Origin: Acridotheres tristis
Lineage: Eukaryota; Chordata; Aves; Passeriformes; Sturnidae
DNA: 64,000 nucleotides
Direction of reading: 5' to 3'
Assembly (NCBI GenBank): GCA_037013685.1
Contig: CM072897.1
Location: 20,162,143 to 20,226,142, forward strand
Position numbers and translations under genes: made by a program. Numbering within the stretch: the stretch's first letter is position 1; each line of letters opens with the position of its first letter. This document shows positions 30,981-43,821 of the stretch, piece by piece. The notes below the pieces were generated by a model, which saw only the letters and a program-made list of their open reading frames with translations, made no database searches and was not told where the DNA came from.

Positions 30981-33487
30981 GTCAAGTTCTGGGAATCAGA
31001 TGGCTGAGAGAGGCTTGGAAGAACAGGAGAGCACTGAGTCTGGGCTCTGTGTGCTCAAAGACTAGGGGAAATTGCTTTCCAAGGCTGAAAGGAGAGGATG
31101 GCTGGGCACCAGGCAGCTCTTTGAGGTGGTGACAAAGTCATCAAGCAGAGCTGTCCCCTGCTGGCGAAGCCTCTCAGTGGATCTATGGGGTGCCTTGTAC
31201 ACAGAGCGAGGTTTCAGGGTTTCCAGGGCTGTTTGCTGTTCTGTGGCTTGGAGGGGGAGAAGGTGACTGTGTTTATGTATCATGGACCTGGTTTGCTGAC
31301 CAGAAGGTTTCTTTCTTTGCTCAGCATTAACATTTCAAGGTGCAGGAACTCTTTGGGCATTAGTGTTTTATGGTCTCACAGGCTGGCTATTAATGCTCTG
31401 CTTTGTGGGTAGGGTGAGGGAGCTGGAGGGACTGCGTGGTGAATGGCCCTTTGAAGGAAACCAGCCTTTTGGTCAAACCCCTATGGCCACGAGCAGAGCT
31501 GCCTGGACCTGGGGGAAAAGTTGAAGCCCTTTAGTAGTGGGGAAAGCAGGTGATTTAGCTCTCAGGCTGGGTCTGGATCTTGCATACAAAAAGCCAAGGT
31601 TGCATATGAAGCCACGCCCAAATGTGACCAAATATGCCATGGCTTTGCCAGATCACTGCCTGGCTGGTAGAAGAGCCACATCCCAGGAAAAGGTCCTGCT
31701 TTACTGGGGCTCACAGCCTTTGCTCCCCTCTGCTGCTTCCTCCAGACCAAGAAAACAGGAGCTATTGGTGTTCCCTGTGATAAGGTCCCTCAATGGTAGC
31801 TTGGGCCAGTGTGTGTCCTGTTCATGTGATCTCTCAGTAGGGTCAGTGTCTTCCTGTTCCCCCAGGGACCATGAAGAGGTTCATGGCATTAAAAAATGGA
31901 AGTATTGGGATTTTCAGGCTGGGTACTCATCAGTAATGTTTTGGCTATGGCAGGAGCAGCTCCACATGTGGGGCTCTGCAAAGGAGGAAGACACAGCAGA
32001 GAGGGCAGCAACACATCTGGTTCTGGTTTTTCTGGTATGAACAGAGGCTGTTTTGGGGTTCCCTTGCACCACCCCTGTACAGTGCTCTCAGTGTGCTTGA
32101 ATCCTGGGACCAAATGCATCTGCCTTCCTGCAGGGAAGGGGCTCTCCTCAGCTACTCCTGGCTGGGAGGACAGGAGCCATCTTTGTGGTGACCCGATAGC
32201 CTCCAGCCTTCGGCCACAGGAATGAGAGCAACTGGACTTGCAGGTGCCTGTTATTTCTGGGCAAGAAACCAATGGTTTCATCCTCCAGGCCACCAAAGCA
32301 GACAGATTTTCCTGGGCAAAGAGGGAATCCAGTTTGGTGCAGATCTCAAGCTGATAGCACAAGGAGCCTGTGATGAGAGGTTGCCTTCTCTTTCGCAGCT
32401 ACCGTCATGAACCAGAGCACGTCAAATAGGGGTGAGAGACTGGAGTAAATTGGATATTTTTGGGCATGGAGATGTGTTACAGTGCAGTGTTTTACTCCCA
32501 CTGCTCCACTGTTGTGTGTTACCTGAAAGCCTTTGGGAATATTCCTTTCTGGTTGACCCGTTTCACACATGACACTGAAGCAGCACCCAGTGAGGTGCCT
32601 CGGCAGCCCCTGTTGGCTGAGCAATCCCAGCCTCCTGCCAGTGAGTGAGGCCATTAAAACCCAGTTTCCTCTGGGAGCTGATTGTCTGATATGGGAGATG
32701 GAAGGAGCATTGCTTTCAATTTCCGTTGATCCTAATGAGCCGGTGTGGGAGACTTGGATGGCTTGGCTGTATTGGGGGCTGTTAGCTCCAGCACTCAGAG
32801 CTGCTCTCAGGTCCGCTTTGCTTCTCAGTTCTAGGAAATGGAATGAAGAGAAAACCACTTAGGAGGATTTTAATCAGAACTTGGCAGAAGAATTTAAGGA
32901 AACCCAAGAAATCTTCTGACAACTGCACTTCATGCTGAGATTGCCAATGAATGGGAAGGGCAAAGACAGGGCCTTGGCTTGGGTGGGTTGGGTTTCTTCT
33001 GGCTCATTTAATGGGATGTCATTCCCGCCCTCCCGGGAGGGGAGGGGGAAAATAAGCCTTCAATATACTGGAGACTTGTCAGCTGGAAATGAGGCGGAGT
33101 CCTCTGGGAGTAGATGATGAAAGTCATCCCAGACCTACTGGAGATGGCCAGTGTGGTTCAGGAGGAGGAGATGGTGTAATTTTTACTAATAGTGGCCTTG
33201 GAGTTCGAGGAAGTCTTGTGGTGTGGTTGGATTTCTTCAAGATATCTTGGCAGGCTGGAGAGGTGGGTCTGTGGGGACCTTGTGAAGTCCAAGGTCCTGC
33301 CCCCGGGTTGGGGCCATCCCTAGTACAAACACAGGCTGGGTGGAGAATAGATTGAGCACAGTCCTGGGGGAAGGGCCTGGGGATACGGGTGGCTGACGAA
33401 TTGGATGTGACCTGGCAATGTGCTTGTAGCCCAGAAAGCCAGCTTGGGCTGCATCCAGAGGCGTGGATCTGGCAAGTGGAGGGAGGG

Positions 33488-34010
33488 GGCTCTGCCTCAC
33501 TTGGGTGATACCCCACCTGCAGAGCTGCCTCCAGTCTGGAGAACCCAACATCAGAAGCTGCTGGAGGGAGTCCAGAGAGTACCATGAGATGATCTGAGAG
33601 TTGGAGCTCCTCTACTGTGGCTCCAGGCTGGGAGGACTGAGGGTGTTCACCTGGAGAAGGCTCCAGGGAGACCTTAGAGCCCCTGCCAGTGCCTAAAGGG
33701 GCTCTAGGAGAGCTGGAGAGGCACTTTGGACAAGGGCCTGGAGTGTGAGGACAAGGGGGAATGGCTTCCCCCTACCAGAGGTCAGGGTTAGATGGCATAT
33801 TGGGAAGAAATAGTTTCCTGTGAGGATGGTGAGGCCCTGGCACAGGTTTCCTAGAGAAGATGTGGTTGCATCATCCCTGGAAGTCTTGCAAGCCAGGTTG
33901 GACGGGGCTTGGAGCAACCTGGTCTAGTGGGAGGTGTCCCTGTCCATGGCAGAGGATGGAAAGAGATGAGTTTGAAGATCCTTTCCAACCCAAACTGATC
34001 TGTGATTCAG
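33488..34010 (+). repeat. CR1 LINE, ORF2 C-terminal remnant and 3' end
   Basis: The order of blocks is the same as in the copy at 23728-24255: 'accccacctgcagagctgcc', 'ggctccaggctgggagg', 'cctggagaaggctccaggg', 'gtgaggccctggcacagg', 'ggtctagtgggaggtgtccc', 'cctttccaacccaaactgat' and a terminal 'ctgtgattcag'. + orientation, 5'-truncated, broken by stops. Confidence 0.88.
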
Positions 34011-35604
34011 TGGTGCTGAGCTGTTGCTGGTGGGTGCTGTTGGAAATGCTGGTATGAGGTTCAAAGCCCTTGTGGATGATGTCCAGTTTTAAACTAAGAT
34101 GTGTGAGGAGTGGACAAACCTGTTGCTGTGATGGGTGATTTCATCAGCTCTGCAGCCCCTCACTTAGAGCTGATGGTGAGTTTCCCATTACATGTTCTTA
34201 GCCCAAGTTTCTTGGCTCGACTGTAACTCCTTTTGTAAATTGTTATTTTTGGAGTATTTGATTAAAAATCCATGGAGTGGTATGAGTAGCATGGCCATTT
34301 AGGGGCAGGAGAGTTGCAAGAGCAACTTGTTCTTGCATGTGTGTCCTGCAGCTGGGTGACCCAAACCATCTTTTGTTTTCTGATTCCTGGAGAGGGGAGC
34401 ATGTAGTTCTAGTTTATGAGTGTGGGCTTGGCATTGCTGAGCAGAAACCCCCCCAAGTTGTGTTTATTTGTAAAGGGCTCTTCAAGACTGCATTGTACCA
34501 CAGCTTTTTGTTTTATTGGTATTCCAGCATCTGGACTGTTTTCCTAAATATGCTTTCATCCAAGGAGAGATTAAGGGAGTGACAACTGTTCTGATAAAGC
34601 TGCCAAAAATCATCTTTGCTGGAGACTAAGTACTGCTCTCGGGACTTTGTCTTGTAAAACAATTTGTGGGTGAGCACGAAGTACCATCCTAGGAAGCTCC
34701 GAATGCTCCAGATCGTTGTTCCTGCTGGGGGGGTTGGAGGACTATGAAATTTCCACAAGTGTTTGAATTTGTCACGTGCTGCCTGAGGTGATCTGATAGC
34801 AGTCAGGGAAGTTTCTGGAGTTTTGGCTGAGGTGACTGAATGCCTGAGAGGAGAGATCTGCATGCAGTGTGGTTGGACTGATGGGAACACTGCTGATGCA
34901 CACATCCAACTTCTTCACACCCCTCAATGGATTGCTCATGGATGGGTTGTCATCTCCTGTGACGAGCTGATGTAATGAGGGTGATAGCTCGTGTAGCTTT
35001 AGGTGTTGAGGATGTGATTGTGGCAGTGTGATACAGATAATCTGTGAGGTTTTGTATGAAGATTCATCTGAAAGTAGGTTGGTGCCTCATTGGAGTAGTT
35101 TAGCTCTCAGCACCTGACAGGTGCTGAGCACAGCAGAGCACAGCAGCCTTCACGCTGCCCCCTTTGTCATTCTCCTTCTGGCAGTATTTTCGCTAAAAAT
35201 CACATGTCTGTATGCTGTGACTTTGACAACTTGTGCAGTGACAGGGAGCTGAACTTCTTCCTTGATGAGATATGTAGGTATACATGGCATGTGTTCTCCA
35301 AACTTGCATGGTTCTGAAGCAAAATATTGTTTGCATGCCATCTGTTTCCTAAGGGGCAGAATTAGAGCTGCTGGAGGAAGCTTAACACGCTTCTGTGGGC
35401 TGTATGTTGCCCTATGCCTCTCCCAAAGGACCTGGGATTGGCTGCTCTGGGTCAGTTCAGTGAATTCACAATTAACAAGGCACTATTAAAAGCACACTCA
35501 TAGGAGGACTTTCTCTGAGGCTCTTGGCTAGTGGCTTGTGTATCCCACCTGGGAATCACACCATGGCCTGTGAGCAGACGAGTGAAGTCATGACCCATTG
35601 AATA

Positions 35605-35660
35605 TCCTGAGTTGAAAGTAAGCCACAAGGATCATCAAGTCCAACTCCTGGTAGGCTTGA
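35605..35660 (-). repeat. CR1 LINE 3'-region fragment, minus orientation
   Basis: The string 'cacaaggatcatcaagtccaactcctgg', read in two parts, is the reverse complement of a common CR1 3' region. It is short and flanked by unrecognised sequence. Confidence 0.5.
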
Positions 35661-36504
35661 CTCCATAAACAGTTATATTAGCTTGGAGGAGATAGTGTTC
35701 CTACTCAGGGATCTCTTGGGTCTAGAAACAGGAACTCTGGAAAGCACCATCAGAAAGCATAATCAAAAACCACCTTGGTGTCTCTTCCTGTGGAGCTTCT
35801 CAAATTCCCAGGATGGGCTGAACGCATCTGTGCTGGCTGGGAGCCGTTCTGGCTGCTGCCTGAGGTCATGGTGCAGGATAGGGGGCCTGGCTGTGGAGAC
35901 TCACTGAAGGGCTCCAGCTGGCTTGGGACCCAATGAGGCTGAAAGTAGCCACTCTTCCATCTGGGCCAAGAATTTGTCACCCTGTCCTGGCATTGGGCTG
36001 GCACACTCTTCCAGTGTCAGATTTACTACTGTTGGCTCCCGAATGCCCAGTGCAGCTTGCTTTTATGAAACCCTGCTTGCTTTTATGGGACCAAAACTAA
36101 CATCTCAGCATAGTTAGACTCTTAGTATCATTTGAATTTCCAACACTGCAGGTCTTCAGCTTGTTTCTTATGGTGAGGTGATTGTACTGTGTGTGCTTTT
36201 GAGTTAAGTGTGACCAATTTGATGAAAGTTTTGGTCTTCTCTCTTACTCAGATCTTCTCTGCACAGGGGAAAGGAGTCTTTTATTGGGATGTATTTTGTG
36301 TGGCCAGGGCTCCCTGTTCCTTCCTGAGCCATGTGTAGCCTGGAAGTGTTTTAGTGGGAAGAAACAAATGGCTAAAGCAGCTGCCTGGACTTCACCCTGC
36401 AGAGGAGATGGTTTGGGAGAAGTGGGGGTGGAGAAGGGGTACTGCCTTGGGCTTGAGGCAGAGTTTCATCCCTGAATCACTGCAGGATGTGGGATGTTGG
36501 CATA

Positions 36505-36618
36505 TGGATATGAATGCATTACTTGGAGAAGTTGGAAGGTGTCTCTGCCCATGGCAGGGGCATGGAACTGGATGAGCTTTAAGGTCCCCTCCAACCCAAA
36601 CATTTTTGTGGTTCTGTC
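36505..36618 (+). repeat. CR1 LINE 3' end
   Basis: It contains 'ggaaggtgtctctgcccatgg', 'caggggcatggaactggatg', 'agctttaaggtcccctccaa', 'cccaaac' and a terminal 'gtggttctgtcag' in the order expected for a CR1 3' end on the + strand. Confidence 0.82.
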
Positions 36619-36800
36619 AGTTTGACTCTTGCAGATGATCATTTCAGGTCAGTGCTGTCCTTCTCTGCAGGTCTTTGCCCCAGCATTGCCTATCTTGTTG
36701 CTGACAGAGGCAGCTTCAGTGCCTCTGCCATTCCCTTCCATTGTCTTGGTGTGAGAAGCAAGAAAGCTGGAGGACCCAGGTTTGGTTCCATCTTAGTGTT

Positions 36801-36960
36801 TCATAGTCTCACAGGCTGGTTTGGATTGGAAGGCTCTTTTAAACTCACTTCATTCCACCCTGTTCCGTGGGCTGGGATGCCTTCCACTAGACCAGATTGC
36901 TCCAAGCCCTGTCCAGCCTGACCTCAGATGGGACAGACACAACTTCTTTGGGCACTCTCC
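36801..36960 (-). repeat. CR1 LINE 3' end, minus orientation
   Basis: The + strand shows 'catagtctcacaggctggtt', 'tggattggaaggctc', 'ccttccactagaccagattg' and 'ctccaagccctgtccagcct', which are reverse complements of CR1 3'-end blocks. It lies about 180 bp from the + oriented CR1 end at 36505-36618, so the two form a tail-to-tail inverted pair. Confidence 0.78.
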
Positions 36961-39900
36961 ACCTGGACAACATGTTTTTTGCTCCACCTGTGTCCTTTGA
37001 GAGTCTGTCTTTCCTGGATGACAGGCTGGGATGTGAGGTCCTGGTATCCAGGAGGTGACAGCCATGGTCTTTGCTTAATGGCTTCTGCCTGGAGAAGGGA
37101 GCAGAATACATGGTGATGGGAGGCAGAACTGGGGGATTATTCTGTGGCATCTCTCATCTTGCCATTGTCCTGAGCTGCTTTCAGCCTCGCCAGGTTTCAG
37201 GGCCAAGCTCTCTGGACACAGCTGGTATTTGGTGATAATCTCTTGGAGAAGGTGGGAGATCTCAGAGGAGAGCTTCCTCACAGGTTTCTATTCAGCCTAA
37301 ACGTGGGCACAGGAACCTTCCTGCCTCCTTGTGCAGTCACTGGAGCTTTGCTGCTCCCCCAGGAGGTGTCCTGCCTGCTCCTGAGCACCCCTTCCCACAT
37401 TGATGCTCAAGGGTTTGAGCAGCCATGTGGGGAATTGGGTCAGGGGCATGATCTAATTAAAAGCTGAGTGACATCAAAAGCAGGTTTAAACCAAGCAGTT
37501 TCCTGACAGTCCACAAATGCCTCTGTTAGGGAAAGAGGGCTTTGGACCGCAGCAGGAATAAGCAACCATGGGTGGATTGTAGTGAGATGGTTTCTTCTGG
37601 TGGTGGTGCTGGTCCGTGAAGGCTTGCTGTGTTGGTAGGCAACCGTAGGGACAACAAACCCAACTCTCACTTGGATTCTGGCTGGTGAGTCTTTGTTTTC
37701 TCCCCGGGGAGCCCAGTCTCCCTCCCTTGCATCTGTTTCATGGCTGCCATTGCTCATGGAGAGCCTCTTATATTTTTCAGGCTCCTTCTCTTCAAGGGTG
37801 CAGCCAAGGGCTGTGGATGCAGGGGAAGACTCGAATTGCACAGAACCCATGCCCATCCTCGCTGCCTGGGGCGAGGGAGGGTTGCCTTCAGTAATCCTGA
37901 CTAATCCTTTAATCTGTATCAACACTGATAGGTATTAAAGCAGCAGATAAGGTTCAGACCATGGCTTGGAGCTCAGCGATATCCCCACCCTCCTCCAGCT
38001 AAATCTGGGCTGATTGTGCTTTCTCTTAAGGGGACCGTGCTTGTTTGCCGAGCAGCTGCACTGGGTTGAGAGGGTGGATTAGCTATTCCCAGTTGAAACA
38101 TGCTCTTGTTGCTGGGCTCCAGCTTGCCAGACAAGCCCATTGGTCTGTGTGTGTTTCTGGTAACCAGCATCCTGTGCTTTCTGGAGCAAACCCCTCTAGG
38201 GTCATGTTCCTCTGCCAGGCTGCAGCAGATCTGTAGCCTCCTGCTTTTTATCTCTGTTACTCACCTGCATATAAGCCTGACTCAGTTGTAGACACTTCAC
38301 GGAGTTCTTAAGCAGCAACACGAAGCTTTTCTGAAGCAACCAGTGCTGCAGATCTGTGATTCCTTTCTGCCTGCTACTCACAGCAAGATTTCCCTCCTCC
38401 CACTCCTCCACAGCAGGACTCCCACCACCATGTCCTTCCCCTCCAGGCCTTCCACGCTCTGTTCTTTTTGGGCGCCTTTCCTCATGGTTGAGGTCTGCGA
38501 TGTTCTCACTGGTATGGCTTCTGGATATCTCCAATTACCGCAATGATCCAGTGCTGTGAAGGTGGGATTCCAGAACTGGCTGTCCTGTGTTTGGTGGGCA
38601 CCAAACCAAGGTTCTTAATGCTGGGAAGAGCTGCTCCCAGTCGAGTTCACTGTGCAAAAGAAACTGTCCCTATTGTTTTTGCTGTCGTAGGCTCATCCGC
38701 CCTTTCCCTGTCCTCTTCCAGCTTCTACCCATGCTTGTGGGGTTGCTCCAAGTTTGCCACCGGTTTCCTCATCAGCAAAGCCATGGTTAATCCTTCCCAT
38801 AAATCCTTTAAGCTGTCAGCAAACAACCTCCTTCTTAAAATTCTAGCACGCAAACTCAGCTGGGACAGAGCCTGGCTTGCAACCTCAAGGTTTCATTTTT
38901 GTTACCAGATTAACACCTCCAGTCCTTCCTGGTCCCAGTTTTGGCTGGCACTGTAGGCTTCTTGCCATGGCTATGGAGCAATGGATGGCTCATGCATGTT
39001 TGTGGCCTTCTGTGATGTATCTGAGGTGTAAAAAACATTCAGGTTCTGGATTATGTAATGATGGATTCCAGATGTGTTAGGTGATTTGAAGTCACAGGCG
39101 AGAATATGTTCCTTAGATTCCATGTGGATGAAGTCTCACCTCTCTAAAGAGCCACCTGTCCTATGGGACAGAGTGTATTGGCCGTGTTTCTTGTCTGCAT
39201 GAATTTGACATGCAGCCAATGGCACCAAAATGGGCTAAAAAAATAAGAGTAAAGATTTTTGTGGTCATGCTCACCTGTCTGCACCCAAACTCTCACATCT
39301 CTGCTGTTCTGCTCTCAGACATGACTGTTTGACTCTTTCAAGTTTGTTCATTCCTGTAAAAACACAAAGTTGGGTCACTGTTTTGGGCTGTATTTTCATT
39401 GGTGATTAGATTAGGAGCTTCAGTGTTGTACAGCTTCTTTTGGAGGATCTCTGAATATACCTTCCTTCAAAAGTTGACATCCTCCAAGGCATTTGGCAGA
39501 ATCCAAGAGAACAAATGGTTTCTCAGAGTCTCAACCCACATCCTGAGTTTCTCTCCTGTGAAATTTGATTTCTCCCTTAAAACTCCTGATGAAATACAGT
39601 TTGGAATTTATGGGATTCTCATTACAGGACTGTCATACAAGAACCACAAACCTTTTTCCACTGTTGATCCCAGAGGGAGGAAAGTTCTGAGACTCCCTGA
39701 GGAATACTGAATGGCATCTTGCTGCCGAGTTGCTGCATCTGGGGTTTACTCAGTAAAACATAAGGAAGGGGAAAAAAAGGTTAATGCAGTGTTGGCAGCC
39801 AGCAGCTCCAGAAGCTTATGTCCTTCAGATTTCTGTGATACAGCTTGGTGACTTTAGTGCCGGTGCTTCTCAGCTTATCCCTCAGGTCTACTAGAGGAAA

Positions 39901-42900
39901 AGGGATTTGAGGAAATACCATATTAAATCTAAATTTCTGAAAAATTTATTTTTTAAAATTGATTTTTTTCAAAAAAAGTGCATTTGTCAGCAGAGGCTAA
40001 TTGTAAAAGGCATGTGGCTTCTGCACGTGGCCCTGTGAGCACTGTCTTTGCAGGGACTGTTTTCCTGCTTTCTTAGCCAGTGTCAGGATTCATGGAGCAA
40101 CCAGCTCTATCCCTATGCCTGTGACACCATGAAGACCTTAGGGCCGAATCTGGGGTGAATTGAGGTGGGAGAACACCCATGGGCAGATGCCAGGCAGCTG
40201 CAGAGTTGCTCACATGAGCACTGCTCCCGCTGCTGGCTGCCATTGTGCTTTCCAGGAGCTCCAGCGAGTGTCAGCCTCCAGGCATTACATGCTTTCTTGC
40301 AGGCTGGTGTGCTTGATCGTTTACCACTGGCAAGCATGGGCTTGAGCAAAAGCTGGTCACCTGGATCTACAGGGTTTTATTTATTATTATTTTTTTTGCA
40401 AACAAGCTAGGAGATCTGCACTTGGCTGTTGGCCCTGCATCCTGCAGCATGGGCCAGATAATCGGCCTGGCTGCTGGCCTGTGGAGGAGGTGAGGCTCCT
40501 ATTGATGTGTGACCTGGGAAGGCACATCAGCTCCATAAATCACTGCCTGCTGCTGCTCGTGCCTTGCACCTCTCTTTAGCTTCTTGGCAAATTCAATATC
40601 TTCAGCGGGGTTCTGGATGGCTCCTCGCCACTGGATGAGCATGTGATCAGCGTCTGCGTGGGGCAAGGAGGCAGGGCAGGCTTCTCTCCAGTCCCCTCCC
40701 CTCCTTTAATGCCATTCCTCAGACAGAGAAAATATCTTGGATAAACTGCTGTCTTGCTGTGTTCCATGTGTTGGGGAGCACAGCTCCTTACAGACACCAG
40801 GACTCCTGCCCAATCCTACTGATAATGGCCTGAGTCTTTAAAAGCCAAGGATTGGTGATAAAGGCTGGGTTTTCTAGGTTTTAATTGCTCGTGCTGAGTC
40901 GTAAGGTGCATCAGGTTTCTACTTCATGGGGGTTAAATTTACCTGGGTCTCTACTGTTGTGTTGTGCTCATTCCCAAGCTGTCCCGGGAGCAGGCCACAT
41001 GTTGGGAACAAGGTCTGTGCTGCTGAGCCTTTTTCTAGAAGCAGTGAAATCACCCTTTGTGGGTGCCAAACGGTCCGTTCCTGGAGGTATTCTCAGAGAG
41101 AAGTTGCTGCTGCCAGAACAGTTTTCCAGCATGGAGTGCCTCATGCCTCTCCTCTAAGCACACCTGAATTTATCAGTCTAGCTCCTTGGATTTTTGGGGT
41201 TTACTCATGAACAGGAGGAGTACTTGGGAGCTGGCCAGGGGCTTTGTTGGACCCTCCCCTTGGGATTACTGGTGCTGAGTTTTGGGATGCTTGAGATTGT
41301 AGGTGGCAGAGGGAATGAATCCCCTAATCCTGACACAAGCTTGTTAATGATCCAAAAGCTATTTTCTATTGTGGGTGAAGTGCCCAGGGTATGCTTGGAG
41401 GGAGCACAGCTAGGCCCTGAGCCTTTTGAGTGCTGGCGGTTCTGGTAGTCGCTAAACAGAGAAAAAAAATGTCATAGTGTGTTATTCCAACAGCAGGAGG
41501 AGAGGCGAGCAGAGCTGAGAGGGGAGGCTGCCTCTGCCTGGCTTTACCATCCCAGAGCGAGCTGGGTTGCCAGCGGGTCTAAGAGTAGAGTTAGGGGTGA
41601 GACTGCTGCAAACCATTGGTGGAGGCTTTTCCCATGGATGCTTTCCTTATTTGCCTGCCTTCCTTTCAGAACTGAGTTTTCCAGCTGGGGATCAGGCCAT
41701 TATCTCCTTGATTTCCCCTTCCTGGAAGGTTTTTTTCCCCAGCTTTTGGTGCTTTTGTGTTCAGGCTTTTTCCTAAGCTCTGCTTCCTGTGGCTGAAGGT
41801 GCAGCAAAGGTGGTCACAGATCCTGGCACTTGGTTTACTGCTTTTTCACAGCAACGCTTTCCTGGCATCCCGATACCTTGCCTTTTCCAGGCTGGGTTTG
41901 AGGAGCTGTGATCTCTGGGATCAAGCTATGGGGGCTTTGCAGGATGACATTTCCCAGGAAGAAGTGTCTGTCTCCTGCTGCGGTCCTTGGGACGGGCAGG
42001 GGCAATGATGGGGAGTGGGCTTTGCTTTGGGTAGGAGTGATAGTGCCGTTGCAGACCAGAGCTTCAGAATGGTGGTGGGAGGCTCTGTCTCCAGTCTCTG
42101 TTTGCCCTTGGCACGGGCACTTGCCTGGCTTGTGGCTTTTGGGAAGCATATGGAAAGGTTTGTGGATATGGTGGGGTTGGAGATCTCTGTTTGGGGCTGA
42201 GATAACTGGTTAAGGGACTATAGGACTTAAAGCACAAAACAAGGCATGGTAGTGATCCGGATTCAGAACAAGAGATGCTCCAGGAGTGGGATGCAGCCGG
42301 TGAGGCCACTGCAGCTCCGGCTGTAATATAGTGCCCCTCTGCTTAGGGAAGGAGTAAATGATTCCGTTTGCTTGCTGTACCCCTTTTTCTCTCCCAGTGC
42401 CCTGTTCCTCCTCCTCTTCCTCCCTGCCATTAATTGCTTAGGGTTTGCTGATGCAATTAAAACCATATGTGTCTGCAGCTGTGGCACTTGCTTCCCTTCT
42501 CCGAGATACTCCTCTGCTTGTGTGCAAGAAGGTGAGAGCTGATGGCTCAGAAAAGGGCAGGTCTCCACGTTGGCTGGCTCATGCCCATAGCCGTGATCCC
42601 CGGAGGAGGGAAGTGGCTAAGCCCGGGCTGTCTCTCCCAGTCTGAGGAGGTGGCTAGATGACTCCTAGTGCTCCCAAGGATGCAAACAGGCTGGAGCAGA
42701 GACCGTCTGCCTTCCTGCAGCTGATGTGTAACAGTGATAGCTGCCAGGCTGAGGTGACGACTAATGGGCAGGATGTCTTGCCAGGCTGGGGGTCATTTGC
42801 ACAGCAGCTAAAGCCAGCTGAGCGATGAATTATGGTTTCTGGGCTTTCAAGGGAAGAGAATGACAGTCACAGACCATGGGAGATGCTCAGCTGAAGGAAC

Positions 42901-43769
42901 AGGACCCCCTGGCTCAGCAGTCTCTGAGGATGGCAGCTATGGAGACTGCCGGCACAGAGGGCACTTGCTCCCCTCTGGATGGGAATTTGCTGATGTGATG
43001 GAAAAAAGCTTTCTCCCTCTGCCAGGCTGCCTCCCATGTCTCTCCTTGACTGGGTAGGACTGCCCAAGGCAGGGCACTCAGCATAACTCCAGCTGTGTTC
43101 CACCTCTGTCCCTTCACTTGCTCCTCTGGGATGTCAGTACTTCTCCGCCGGCGCTGACCCTTGGTTTTGGTGTGTCCCCTTGGCTTTTCCCATGCTTATT
43201 TGTTACTTATCTACCTAGCTACTGTTACCATATCCAGGAATGCTCTTCAGGCCCCTCCTTCACCCTGTCCCTTGGTGTTCCTCCCTCCTAAAGGGAGTGA
43301 TTTTTACTAAGTTTCAACTCTTTAATCCCGTTGAGCCCCTCCCTTTCCCAGGTCCTTTCCTAGTGCACATGCAGCTTTTCTCAGGTTTTCATCCCTGCAG
43401 TCATCAACTTCCTTCTCTGAGACACTGCCCTTCAAATGCCAGTGTTTGGTTTTTAGTCTTCATGGCCACAAAGTATCTCTGGGATCTGCTGGATCAGCTG
43501 TACCCTTCTCCTTCACCAAGAGCCTCTTGGAGGCCCTTGGGAAGCTCTTTGGTTGTCCCCACATGAGTTATGTGATGTTTAAGGGACATTGCCATGGTCT
43601 CTGCTGTAGAGAAGACCTGGGTGGTGTTCAGACAGGCACCAGTCACCTGCTTTGGCTTGGTAAAAGCCAGCATCAGGTCAGATGTTAACAGAGATCCCAA
43701 ATGATGGGAAGGGTGTGCAAGGAGGACTTTTGCTACCAACACCACTCTGAGTACAGGGGTTACACAAAT

Positions 43770-43821
43770 ATCCATCCATCCATCCATCCATCCATCCATC
43801 CATCCATCCATCCATCCATCC
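43770..43821 (+). repeat. (ATCC)13 microsatellite
   Basis: Thirteen uninterrupted ATCC units (52 bp), reading GGAT on the minus strand. It creates the artefact frame with repeated MDGW on the minus strand. Perfect tracts this long are usually variable between individuals. Confidence 0.97.

Larger units (their letters stand above)
21747..40000 (+). other. ZNF609: ZNF609 intron 2, left half
   Basis: No exon is recognisable. Identified contents are CR1 fragments (23728-24255, 30780-30980, 33488-34010, 35605-35660, 36505-36618, 36801-36960), a G-rich minisatellite (29195-29360), a 16-bp palindrome (22731-22746), a 306-codon open frame of unknown meaning (24550-25470), and CpG-retaining or AT-rich blocks at about 26090-26400, 28225-28480 and 37885-37960. 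I see nothing specific in the remaining stretches. Confidence 0.6.
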
